Assembly: GCA_015493995.1 (NCBI GenBank)
Contig: WGCD01000041.1
Span: 1-35,933, forward strand
Source of the DNA: Desulfurellaceae bacterium
GTDB lineage: Bacteria; Campylobacterota_A; Desulfurellia; Desulfurellales; Hippeaceae
Direction of reading: 5' to 3'
DNA: 35,933 nt
The notes under the pieces are model-generated. The model saw only the letters and a program-made list of their open reading frames with translations. It searched no databases and was not told where the DNA came from. A program made the position numbers and the translations under genes. The stretch's first letter is position 1. Every line of letters begins with the position of its first letter. This document shows positions 7,573-16,713 of the stretch, in pieces.

Positions 7573-9384
7573 GTGTGTGGAATTGTAGGATACATAGGAG
7601 ACAAAAAAGCCATAAACATACTTTTAAACGGTTTGAGTGCACTTGAATACAGAGGGTACGATTCCGCAGGCATATCTATAATTTGCAACAATGCCATAGA
7701 AACGGTTAAAACCAAGGGTAAAATCATAGATTTGGCATCGTTGATTATAGATAAACACACCGATTTGAATGGTAAAACAGGTATAGGGCATACAAGATGG
7801 GCGACACACGGAGCACCCAACACTATTAACGCTCACCCTCATTTTACCAAGAGAGTGTCGGTTGTTCACAACGGCATAATAGAAAACTACAGGGAATTGG
7901 AAGAACTGTTGAACAAAAAAGGAATTACAAGGAAAACAGGCACAGACACAGAAATCATAGCTCTTCTATTGGATTATTACTTAAAAAACAGCACCCCCAA
8001 AGAGGCATTCATTACAACAATTAAACTATTGAGAGGCAGCTTCGCCATAGCGGCTCTTTTTAAAGACACAAACACCTTAATGCTTGCTAAAAACGAAAGT
8101 CCTCTTGTAATTGGTGTAGGAGAAAATGAAAATTTTATAGCAAGCGACATATCGGCTCTCATACAATACACACAACAGTTCATATTTTTGGAAGACGGAG
8201 ATTTGGCTTTTATCGAAAAAGGCAAAGTAGAAATAGAGGATTCATCTTTAAATCCGGTTAAAAGAGAGATTAAAACGATACATTGGAGCGCAGAGTCTGC
8301 AAAAAAGGGCGGATACAAACACTTTATGCTTAAAGAGATAGCCGAAGAAGCTCAAGCTGTCAGAAATACGATACAATCAAGAATAGATGAAAAAGGGAAT
8401 ATATTTTTGCAGGAAGAAATAAACTTAGATGAGGACTTATTAAAAACATTAGACTCCGTAACCGTGGTTGCCTGCGGCACGAGCTACTACGCCGGATTGT
8501 GTGCAAAGCAGATATTAGAAAAATTTACTGGCGTTGCCGTTAAGGTTGAAATTGCCTCTGAATTCAGATACTCCTACCCTGTCTTTTCAAAAAACAACCT
8601 GTTTATAGCAATATCCCAATCAGGAGAAACAGCAGATACAAAAGAGTCTTTACGGTTTGCACAAAACAGCGGTTTAACAACACTTTCTATAGTTAATGTT
8701 AAAGAGAGCGCAATTGCAAGAATGGCTGATAGCTGCATATACACCCTTGCAGGACCTGAAATAAGCGTTGCATCAACCAAGGCATTTGTATCGCAGCTCG
8801 CCGTTTTATATATGCTGGCATTTTATATAGGAAAATTAAAAGGAAAAGATGTTACAAAAGAAACAAAAACACTTCTTTCGGTTCCTAATATTATGCAAAC
8901 CGTATTTGAAAAAACAGACGAATTGGTCAAGCATATAGCCAAATCGTACCACTCATACAAAAACTTCCTCTATCTCGGCAGAGGATTGATGTATCCGATA
9001 GCTTTAGAAGGAGCCTTGAAACTTAAAGAAATTTCATATATTCACGCCGAGGGCTATCCGGCAGGTGAGATGAAACACGGTCCGATAGCCTTAATCGAAG
9101 AAAACACACCGAGTGTTGTAATATCACCTGATTTTGAGCCTTTCTATTCCAAAACTATGTCAAATATGGAAGAGATAAAGGCAAGAAACGGTAGAATAGT
9201 TATGTTGTCAGACAAAAAAAGCGATATTGCGGACAGTTTTATAGAATTGGAAAAGATAGACTACAATTTCACCCCGTTTGTATATGTCATTCCCCTCCAA
9301 CTGTTTGCATATTATATAGCTTTATACCTTGGACACGACATTGACCAACCGAGAAACTTGGCAAAGAGTGTGACGGTAGAATGA
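7573..9384 (+). CDS. glmS: Glutamine-fructose-6-phosphate aminotransferase (isomerizing)
   Basis: N-terminal M-CGIVGYIGDKKAI with GTG start after GGAGG; GHTRWATHGAPN; SIS motifs ISQSGETADT; C-terminal DIDQPRNLAKSVTVE. Confidence 0.98.
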   Translation: MCGIVGYIGDKKAINILLNGLSALEYRGYDSAGISIICNNAIETVKTKGKIIDLASLIIDKHTDLNGKTGIGHTRWATHGAPNTINAHPHFTKRVSVVHNGIIENYRELEELLNKKGITRKTGTDTEIIALLLDYYLKNSTPKEAFITTIKLLRGSFAIAALFKDTNTLMLAKNESPLVIGVGENENFIASDISALIQYTQQFIFLEDGDLAFIEKGKVEIEDSSLNPVKREIKTIHWSAESAKKGGYKHFMLKEIAEEAQAVRNTIQSRIDEKGNIFLQEEINLDEDLLKTLDSVTVVACGTSYYAGLCAKQILEKFTGVAVKVEIASEFRYSYPVFSKNNLFIAISQSGETADTKESLRFAQNSGLTTLSIVNVKESAIARMADSCIYTLAGPEISVASTKAFVSQLAVLYMLAFYIGKLKGKDVTKETKTLLSVPNIMQTVFEKTDELVKHIAKSYHSYKNFLYLGRGLMYPIALEGALKLKEISYIHAEGYPAGEMKHGPIALIEENTPSVVISPDFEPFYSKTMSNMEEIKARNGRIVMLSDKKSDIADSFIELEKIDYNFTPFVYVIPLQLFAYYIALYLGHDIDQPRNLAKSVTVE

Positions 9385-11177
9385 AAATTTCTTTAATTTC
9401 AGAGCTGTTTTTTGTTATAAAAAACATAAGGCACTCACAAACCGGAAAGTGGTTCATTTACGCAACACTAACGGGTATTGCCGCAGGTGTAAGTGCTGTC
9501 ATTTTCTTCATTTTGTTGGATTTAACATCGGTTACCCTTTTAAACCATATTGCAGGATTTCCTCTCACGCATCCGGTAAACGAGACGCCGCTACTTGATG
9601 AGGTCCGCAAACCGTTCAATGAGATAATTTTTATAGTCATTGCAACCCTTGGCGGCTTTTTAAGCGGGTTGATTATGCACCTTGTAGCTAAAGAAACAAA
9701 AGGCGGCGGCACTGGTGAGGTTATAAAATCATACCACAACAATCTGCCTATAAGAGCCAGAGTTCCTATTGTCAAAACCATTGTTTCTGTCATATCGCTG
9801 GGCGTCGGAGGAGCAGGAGGAAGAGAAGGTCCTGCAGCCCACGCTGGCGCAGGTTTGGGTTATAGGATAGGAAAACTGCTGCACCTAAGCGATAAGGAAA
9901 AAAGAATAATGATGATTTGCGGTATGGCTGGTGGAATAGGTGCAATCTTCAGGAGCCCTATGGGTGCAGCCATATACTCAACTGAGGTGCTGTATAAGGA
10001 TGTTGATTTCGAGCATGAGGCTCTTCTTCCGGCTGCCATTTCATCAATAATAGCATACTCAATATTCTCGGCTAAATTCGGCTGGGTTCATATGTTTTCT
10101 ACTCCCATTATGAAATTTCAAAACCCCCTTGAGCTGATTTCATACACCATTTTGGCATTTGTGTGTGCTGCAAGCGGTATAATTTTTATAAACGTATTTA
10201 ACTCCGTATCCAAAGCCTTTGAGAAAATAAAATCCCCGCTATACATAAAAACAGGACTTGGTGGTTTGATTATCGGCTTGTTCGGGGCGATTATGCCTCA
10301 CAGCGTTGGAATGGGCTACGGTATTATGCAAAGCGCTTTTTTAAATAAAACGGCATTTTCGGCTCTTCTTTTAATCGGAGTAATCAGAATGTTTACAACA
10401 AGCGTCACGTTGGGAAGCGGCAATTCGGCTGGTATGTTTGCACCGAGTCTCGTTATAGGTGCTGCAATTGGAGGAGGAGTCGGAGGATATATCCACTCTA
10501 TTGTTCCTGCTCTGGTTGACAATCCGGCGTCGTTTGCGCTTGTGGGAATGGCAGGATTTTTTGCAGCAACGGCAAAAACACCACTGTCGGTAATTATACT
10601 CGTTGCCGAAATAACCGGAAACTACGAATTGATAGTACCCTCAATGTGGGTTGTTGCGATAAGCTTCCTACTGAGTTCAAGATACAGCATAGAGCACTAT
10701 CAGGCAAAAGACAGGGCTCACTCCAAGATACACAAATATGAGTACATACGTGATGTTCTTGAAAATATCAAAGTGAAAGATTTGATGAGAGAAAAATTTG
10801 CCTCCGTTGATGGTTCCACAAAGCTCTCAAAAATATACGAAATACTCTCCAAAACCAAACAGAGCGATATTCCTGTTTTGGATAAGGATAAAAACATCGT
10901 GGGTATAATAACCCTGCACGTTTTAAAATCCATACTGGGAGAAAACGAACTTGCTGATTTTCTCGTAGCTGAGGATATAGCAAATAAAGATGTCATATCC
11001 ACAAATCCAGAGGAAAACCTAAACCACATTTTGCATAAAATAGGGTTTAAAGAGATAAACACAGTTCCAGTCGTAGATAAAGACGGAAAGATAAGCGGAA
11101 TAATCACAAGAAAAGATATAATTAAGGCATACAATGATGCAACAGAAAACCTGGAACATCTTAGAGAATCTGAATAG
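9381..11177 (+). CDS. CLC-family chloride channel/antiporter with C-terminal CBS pair (second paralog)
   Basis: GVGGAGGREGPAAHAGAGL, GNSAGMFAPSLVIGA, CBS region VKDLMREKFASVDGSTKL...GIITLHVLKSIL; overlaps glmS by 4 bp (ATGA). Confidence 0.93.
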   Translation: MKISLISELFFVIKNIRHSQTGKWFIYATLTGIAAGVSAVIFFILLDLTSVTLLNHIAGFPLTHPVNETPLLDEVRKPFNEIIFIVIATLGGFLSGLIMHLVAKETKGGGTGEVIKSYHNNLPIRARVPIVKTIVSVISLGVGGAGGREGPAAHAGAGLGYRIGKLLHLSDKEKRIMMICGMAGGIGAIFRSPMGAAIYSTEVLYKDVDFEHEALLPAAISSIIAYSIFSAKFGWVHMFSTPIMKFQNPLELISYTILAFVCAASGIIFINVFNSVSKAFEKIKSPLYIKTGLGGLIIGLFGAIMPHSVGMGYGIMQSAFLNKTAFSALLLIGVIRMFTTSVTLGSGNSAGMFAPSLVIGAAIGGGVGGYIHSIVPALVDNPASFALVGMAGFFAATAKTPLSVIILVAEITGNYELIVPSMWVVAISFLLSSRYSIEHYQAKDRAHSKIHKYEYIRDVLENIKVKDLMREKFASVDGSTKLSKIYEILSKTKQSDIPVLDKDKNIVGIITLHVLKSILGENELADFLVAEDIANKDVISTNPEENLNHILHKIGFKEINTVPVVDKDGKISGIITRKDIIKAYNDATENLEHLRESE

Positions 11178-13167
11178 TCAACAAAAAGAAGCCGTTTTGG
11201 AAAACGACTCAAATCTGCTCATAATAGCAGGTGCAGGAAGCGGCAAAACAAAAACAATCACGCACAAAATAGCTTATATTTTAGAGAATAACTACGCAAA
11301 ACCCTATCAAATCCTGGCGCTCACATTTACAAATAAAGCCGCAAATGAAATGAAACAACGAATAGAGTCTATGGTTCAATCCAAGGTTAAAGATATGTAT
11401 ATAGGAACATTTCACGCAATAGCTTTGAAAATTTTAAGGTTTGAGGGATTTAATCCTACGATATACGATACAAAGGACCAGGAAAGGCTTATAAAAGAGA
11501 TTTTAAAGAGCCTTAACATAGATAAGAAAAAATACCCGCCAAGCGCTATTTTGTCTAAAATATCCAAGTATAAGTTGAATATGAAAAGATATGACGAAGT
11601 GCCGAAAACAACCCCTTTCGAATCTATGGTGCAAAAAATATACAAAATGTATGAAGAAAAACTGCAAGAGGCAAATGCCGTTGATTTCGATAATATAATC
11701 ATAAAAGCAATAGAGCTTCTCAGCCAAAACGAGCAAATAAGAAACAAATATGCAAACAGATTTAAATATATTTTTATAGACGAATACCAGGATACAAACT
11801 ATCCTCAATACATCTTCATAAAACTGCTCTACAACGGAAATAATAAGATATGCGCCGTAGGGGATGAAGACCAATCCATTTACGGTTTTAGAGGAGCTGA
11901 TATAGCAAATATTATGAATTTTAATCACGAATACGAAAACTGCAAAATAGTTAAACTGGAAAAGAATTATCGTTCCGGTCAAAATATTCTGGATGCGGCA
12001 AACAGGGTTATATCAAAAAACAGCTTTAGAAATAAGAAAGAGTTATATTCCGAATACGGCGGCGGCAACGTCAACATTCTTTCGTTTCCAACAGACAGCG
12101 ACGAGGCATATTTTGTCGTAAGAAAGATTGAAGAGTTAAGTGAAAGCGGCAAGTTATCCGACATAGCCGTGTTGTACAGAACCAATTTTCAATCTCGAAT
12201 TATAGAAGACGCCCTGATGCGCCACTCTATTCCTTATAAAATCATAGGCTCAAAAAAATTCTTCGACAGGAAAGAGGTTAAAGACACCATTGCCTATTTG
12301 AAACTGTTAAACAATAAAAATGACGATGTGGCTTTTTTGAGAGCTGTTGAATCTCACCCAAAAGGAATAGGAAAAAAACTTATTGAAAAAATCCAGCAAA
12401 GCGCCTCTGAGAAAAAATTATCCTATTTTGATACTACATACTCTCTAATAAAAGATAGTGCACTGACAAAAAAACAAAAGCTGGCTCTTGAGGGCTTTTT
12501 ATCGATTTTTAAAGATATTGATACTCAAAAAAACACCTCGGATTTGATTGATGAGATTATAAACGTCAGCAAATACAAGAAATATCTTGAAGAATCCAAA
12601 GAATATGGTAGAATAGAAAATATTATGGAGCTTAAAAACGCAGCCAAGGACGACACCCTTAGTGATTTTTTGGAGAGCATATCCCTTTTTGATTATTCCA
12701 ACGAAATAGAAGATGCAAAGGATATGGTGAATTTAATGACTATACATGCTTCAAAAGGGCTTGAGTTTAACAGCGTGTTTGTTGTTGGCTTGGAAGAGGG
12801 ATTATTCCCGAATGCAAACCTGAAAGAAACAGAACTTGATATGGAAGAGGAAAGACGCCTTTTTTATGTTGCAATCACAAGAGCAAAAGAAAATCTGTTT
12901 ATAACCTATGCACACTCCAGAAAAAGAAACAACCAAACGCTTTCTACATCACCTTCACGTTTTTTATCGGATATTGGAGCAGTGAAGAATCCAAAAACCA
13001 GACAGGCAAATTTTCAAAGGGGAGATAAAATTGAACATTCGATATACGGAAAAGGAGTTGTTCTATCAATCGACACAATAAGTTCAGCAGAAGCGCTAAC
13101 GGTCAATTTTTACAAATCAGGTGTAAAGAAAATACTATCAAAAGACAGAAATTTAAAAAATATTTGA
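11134..13167 (+). CDS. pcrA: UvrD/PcrA-type superfamily 1 DNA helicase
   Basis: LNSQQKEAV, AGAGSGKT (Walker A), IFIDEYQDTN (Walker B), VGDEDQSIYGFRGAD, LMTIHASKGLEF, VAITRAKENLFIT; C-terminal Tudor-like QRGDKIEHSIYGKGVVLSID. 44-bp overlap with upstream CDS, start uncertain. Confidence 0.94.
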   Translation: MMQQKTWNILENLNSQQKEAVLENDSNLLIIAGAGSGKTKTITHKIAYILENNYAKPYQILALTFTNKAANEMKQRIESMVQSKVKDMYIGTFHAIALKILRFEGFNPTIYDTKDQERLIKEILKSLNIDKKKYPPSAILSKISKYKLNMKRYDEVPKTTPFESMVQKIYKMYEEKLQEANAVDFDNIIIKAIELLSQNEQIRNKYANRFKYIFIDEYQDTNYPQYIFIKLLYNGNNKICAVGDEDQSIYGFRGADIANIMNFNHEYENCKIVKLEKNYRSGQNILDAANRVISKNSFRNKKELYSEYGGGNVNILSFPTDSDEAYFVVRKIEELSESGKLSDIAVLYRTNFQSRIIEDALMRHSIPYKIIGSKKFFDRKEVKDTIAYLKLLNNKNDDVAFLRAVESHPKGIGKKLIEKIQQSASEKKLSYFDTTYSLIKDSALTKKQKLALEGFLSIFKDIDTQKNTSDLIDEIINVSKYKKYLEESKEYGRIENIMELKNAAKDDTLSDFLESISLFDYSNEIEDAKDMVNLMTIHASKGLEFNSVFVVGLEEGLFPNANLKETELDMEEERRLFYVAITRAKENLFITYAHSRKRNNQTLSTSPSRFLSDIGAVKNPKTRQANFQRGDKIEHSIYGKGVVLSIDTISSAEALTVNFYKSGVKKILSKDRNLKNI

Positions 13168-13182
13168 AATTTGGAGGACTTT

Positions 13183-13635
13183 ATGGCCAGTTTAGAGGAG
13201 AGATTTAATAAATTTAATACAAACTTAGCTTTGGCAAATATAAGAACCAAAAAGATAACGGCTTCGTTTGACGACGAGAAGCTCGACGTTTCACCGGAAA
13301 CACAAAAGATTTATATTGATAAAAATGCATTTTATCAGGTTTTGGATGATAACTTCGTAAGGGTTTTTCAGGACTTTTCCTTAAAAATCGCAAACAAAAA
13401 CAATGCTGAGGATGTATTTGTTTCAATAGAGGTCTCCTACCTTATGGACTTTCAGGTAGGCGGACCGATAGATGACGAAGTATTTGAGATATTTGCACAA
13501 TCAACCGTTCTTGTTGATAGTTGGCCCTACTTCAGGGAACTTGTTCAAAACACTCTAATTAGAATGGGTCTTGCTCCGGTCATTATTCCTCCGATACAGT
13601 TCAACCCGCCAACTCAACAAAAACCCAAACAATAG
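13183..13635 (+). CDS. SecB-like chaperone family protein
   Basis: C-terminal DSWPYFRELVQNTLIRMGLAPVIIPPIQF parallels SecB (PYARE...LAPVNF). ATG at 13183 follows GGAGG (13173-13177); the track start at 13171 is a TTG. Confidence 0.65.
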   Translation: MASLEERFNKFNTNLALANIRTKKITASFDDEKLDVSPETQKIYIDKNAFYQVLDDNFVRVFQDFSLKIANKNNAEDVFVSIEVSYLMDFQVGGPIDDEVFEIFAQSTVLVDSWPYFRELVQNTLIRMGLAPVIIPPIQFNPPTQQKPKQ

Positions 13636-14193
13636 ATGAAAGAACTGGTTATAGATGGCTCTTTTGAAGATATGAATCTATCAGTTTTTGATTCAAAAGA
13701 GCTTATCTATGACCTTCATCTTCACTCTCCTCATACACACTCAAAAATCTTGACCGATATTTTCGATTATGCTTTTCATTCTCTGTCAATAGGCATCGAA
13801 GACATTGGAAGGCTGTACTGCTGCATAGGTCCTGGGAAATATACATCCCTCAGAGTTGTGCTTGCCAGTATAAAAGGTATGTTTTTTGATAAACTCGAAT
13901 ATGTATATAGCGTAAGTTCGCTGGATTTAATGGCAAGCGAGGAATTTTTCAATGAACCTTTCAGAATTATTTGCGAAACATCCAGGACAAAAACGTATTT
14001 TTCGGATTATACGCTCAATAGCGGATTTATTGAAAGACTCGGCGAAATAGGCTCTGCGCTAAAAAACGAGGCTGCAAAAACGGGTTATAAAATAATTCAA
14101 AAAAATTACATAGGCTCTGTAAGAAATATTTTCAGACTCAAACCGGAATATTTTAAAAAAGTTGATTTGTATGCGCTTACGCCTCTGTATTAA
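13636..14193 (+). CDS. tsaB: tRNA t6A biosynthesis protein TsaB (YeaZ family), divergent
   Basis: CCIGPGKYTSLRVVLASIKGM matches the TsaB GPGSFTGLRVG-type motif; MKELVIDGSF start; TAG/ATG junction with the upstream gene. Confidence 0.75.
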   Translation: MKELVIDGSFEDMNLSVFDSKELIYDLHLHSPHTHSKILTDIFDYAFHSLSIGIEDIGRLYCCIGPGKYTSLRVVLASIKGMFFDKLEYVYSVSSLDLMASEEFFNEPFRIICETSRTKTYFSDYTLNSGFIERLGEIGSALKNEAAKTGYKIIQKNYIGSVRNIFRLKPEYFKKVDLYALTPLY

Positions 14194-14213
14194 AAAATTA
14201 AAAAGGAGATTGT

Positions 14214-15401
14214 ATGGCTTCAATACATCCTTTTAAAGGTGTGATGTATAAAAATGTCTCATCTTTGGTTATGGCACCGCCCTATGATGTTATCGATAAA
14301 AACGAAAGAGAACATCTTGCTGCCAATGACCCTAATAATATAGTAAAAATCACTCTTCCTGATACCTACGATTCTGCAAAACAACTTGTTGAATCATGGC
14401 TTTCTTCAGGTATTTTAAAGTTTGATAACGAATGCGCCTTTTATCTTTATACGGCAGAATATGAATTTGAAGGCGTGAAAAAGGTTTTAAAGGGTTTTTT
14501 GACAGCTTTAAGGTTGGAGAAGTTCGGAGGGCATATAAAACCCCACGAAAAAACGCTTAAAGGTCCTAAAATTGACCGCTTTAACCTTATAACAAAAACA
14601 AATGCGATGTTCTGCCCCATTATGGGCTTGTATTTTAGCAACAAAAATATCACTGACATTATAGAAAATACAATAAACAGCAAAAAACCGACTATAGACG
14701 TCGAGTTTGGAGGAATAAGGCATAAAATATATCCGCTGTACGAAAAGGAGGAGATAATTTCCCAAGAGCTGCAAAATGAAGATGTTATTATAGCAGACGG
14801 TCACCACAGGTATGAAACCGCCTTGATGATTAAAGAATATTTTAATAAACAGGGCATAAAAAACGGCGGGTTCGACTATATTATGACACTGATGATTGAC
14901 GCCAAAGACGGTGGCTTGAGCCTCCTTCCTATTCACAGACTTATAAAAAAGATTGATGATTTCAAGCAATTTATGGAAAAATTGGAAGAATATTTTACAG
15001 TTGAAAAAGGGAAACATAACTGCGATTTTTTAATGTATCACAACGGTGCATTTTACTCTTTAAGATTCAAACAAAAACGCAGCTACGATTTAATTGAAAA
15101 ACTGGATGTAAGCATATTTGAGCGGTATATATACCAAAATATTTTAGGGTTAACCAAGGAAGACATAACCAATCAAAAAGTTGCCGGATATGCCCACTCT
15201 CAAAAAGAGGTTGTAGAGCTTGTGGATAGAGGTGAGGCTGATATAGGTTTTATCTTAAAACCTATGGATTACAACGACCTCGTTGCAATTGCCGAAAAAG
15301 GTTTAACCGTTCCTCAAAAATCAACATTCTTTCATCCGAAAATACCCTCTGGACTTGTGGGCTATCACTTTGAAAGCATTAAGGGGTGTGAAAATGTTTG
15401 A
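14214..15401 (+). CDS. DUF1015 family protein
   Basis: IHPFKGVMYK, VMAPPYDVID, IADGHHRYETALM, IHRLI, GLVGYHFE typical of DUF1015; AAGGAG upstream of the start. Confidence 0.85.
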   Translation: MASIHPFKGVMYKNVSSLVMAPPYDVIDKNEREHLAANDPNNIVKITLPDTYDSAKQLVESWLSSGILKFDNECAFYLYTAEYEFEGVKKVLKGFLTALRLEKFGGHIKPHEKTLKGPKIDRFNLITKTNAMFCPIMGLYFSNKNITDIIENTINSKKPTIDVEFGGIRHKIYPLYEKEEIISQELQNEDVIIADGHHRYETALMIKEYFNKQGIKNGGFDYIMTLMIDAKDGGLSLLPIHRLIKKIDDFKQFMEKLEEYFTVEKGKHNCDFLMYHNGAFYSLRFKQKRSYDLIEKLDVSIFERYIYQNILGLTKEDITNQKVAGYAHSQKEVVELVDRGEADIGFILKPMDYNDLVAIAEKGLTVPQKSTFFHPKIPSGLVGYHFESIKGCENV

Positions 15402-15762
15402 AATAACCGTAAAAAGCGATTTTGCAGCCGCACACAGGCTTAACAACTATCAGGGTGCTTGTGAAAACCTGCACGGGCATAATTTTATAGTCGAGGTTAG
15501 TGTAAGATGCAGAAAACTTGATGAATCTTACATTGCCATAGATTTCAAAGAGCTGAAGAGATTGGTTAAAGACATAACGGACAGCTTAGACCACACCTAC
15601 TTAAACGATAATGACTATTTTCAAAAAACAAACCCAACCTCTGAAATGATAGCAAAATACATCTATGAAAACCTCAAAGAATCCCTTAAAAACGGCTGTA
15701 AACCTTCAAGTGTAAGTGTATATGAAACACAAAACTCTAAAGCTACCTATTTTGAGGAGTAG
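15394..15762 (+). CDS. queD: 6-carboxytetrahydropterin synthase QueD (PTPS family)
   Basis: MFEITVKSDFAAAHRLNNYQGACENLHGHNFIVEV, DFKELKRLVK, LDHTYLND. ATG at 15394 overlaps the upstream stop by 8 nt; track start 15355 is an upstream GTG. Confidence 0.92.
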   Translation: MFEITVKSDFAAAHRLNNYQGACENLHGHNFIVEVSVRCRKLDESYIAIDFKELKRLVKDITDSLDHTYLNDNDYFQKTNPTSEMIAKYIYENLKESLKNGCKPSSVSVYETQNSKATYFEE

Positions 15763-15764
15763 TT

Positions 15765-16028
15765 ATGGACGAATTCAAACTTACTTTCGGTAATTTTATA
15801 GTTTCACTGGCTCAAACCGCCTACGTTCAGCTTGGTATAGTTGAAGACCCGTTTAGCAAAGAGAAGTCTAAAGACCTAAACGGAGCTAAAAACACAATAG
15901 ACTTGATAGAGATGCTTCAAGAAAAAACAAAGGGCAATTTAAACGAAGAAGAGGAGAAACTAATAGAAGAGGTGCTTTACGATTTAAGAATGAAGTATCT
16001 CTACGAAACTGACAAAAACTCCGAGTAA
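15765..16028 (+). CDS. DUF1844 family protein
   Basis: Small acidic protein: FGNFIVSLAQTAYVQLGIVEDP...AKNTIDLIEMLQEKTKGNLNEEEEKLIEEVLYDLRMKY. Confidence 0.75.
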   Translation: MDEFKLTFGNFIVSLAQTAYVQLGIVEDPFSKEKSKDLNGAKNTIDLIEMLQEKTKGNLNEEEEKLIEEVLYDLRMKYLYETDKNSE

Positions 16029-16059
16029 TTTACGTTAAAAAAAGGAAAAAACATAAAAA

Positions 16060-16713
16060 ATGGAAGCATTCATTAGTGAAATATTCTGTTCTCTCCAAAT
16101 GGAGGGCAGCTTTATAGGTTATCCTGCGGCATTCATACGTTTTGCAGGATGCAACCTCAATTGCGATTTCTGTGACACAAAGTATGCGCTTGTTCCAAAA
16201 AATACAAAAAGAGATGACGAGATATACAAAATAATTTCCGAATTCAATACCGACAGAGTTATATTCACTGGCGGAGAACCTGCTTTATACGATGATTTTA
16301 TGTCCTATTTTATTGATAAATACGGAAATTATATATACTTTTTGGAGACAAACGGAACAATATTTATAAAAAAAAGCATAAAGAAGTTCAAACATATTGT
16401 AGTCAGCCCGAAATTTTTTTCAATAAACGAAGAGGCGTTAAACAGATACAAACGCCTATCAAACAGCGTAGAATTTAAATTTGTTATAAACGACGAAAGC
16501 GAAATTGAAAAGGTGCAAATCTTATCGGATAAACTCGACTTATACCCGCTAACGCTTCAGCCGCTTTTTGATAATGCACAACCCGTTGAAAAATATGTAA
16601 AAAAAACTAAAATGTTAATAGAAGCATTTAAAAATAGTAACCTGGCGAGAAAAGAAGCAAGATTGATAATGCAAAACCACAAGGTAATATACGGGAAACA
16701 AAGAGGTGTATGA
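16060..16713 (+). CDS. queE: 7-carboxy-7-deazaguanine synthase QueE (radical SAM)
   Basis: SEIFCSLQMEGSFIGYPAAFIRFAGCNLNCDFCDTKYA (CX3CX2C), FTGGEPALY; adjacent to queC and queD. Confidence 0.93.
   Translation: MEAFISEIFCSLQMEGSFIGYPAAFIRFAGCNLNCDFCDTKYALVPKNTKRDDEIYKIISEFNTDRVIFTGGEPALYDDFMSYFIDKYGNYIYFLETNGTIFIKKSIKKFKHIVVSPKFFSINEEALNRYKRLSNSVEFKFVINDESEIEKVQILSDKLDLYPLTLQPLFDNAQPVEKYVKKTKMLIEAFKNSNLARKEARLIMQNHKVIYGKQRGV

Noticed and set aside
10718-11212. Minus-strand 164 aa ORF antisense to the second CLC gene
   Set aside because: Ser/Phe-rich shadow ORF opposite well-supported CBS coding sequence.
11503-11982. Minus-strand 159 aa ORF antisense to pcrA
   Set aside because: Opposite strongly conserved helicase motifs; low-complexity aromatic composition; no domain.
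14508-15017. Minus-strand 169 aa ORF antisense to the DUF1015 gene
   Set aside because: Shadow ORF; the plus-strand frame carries the family motifs.
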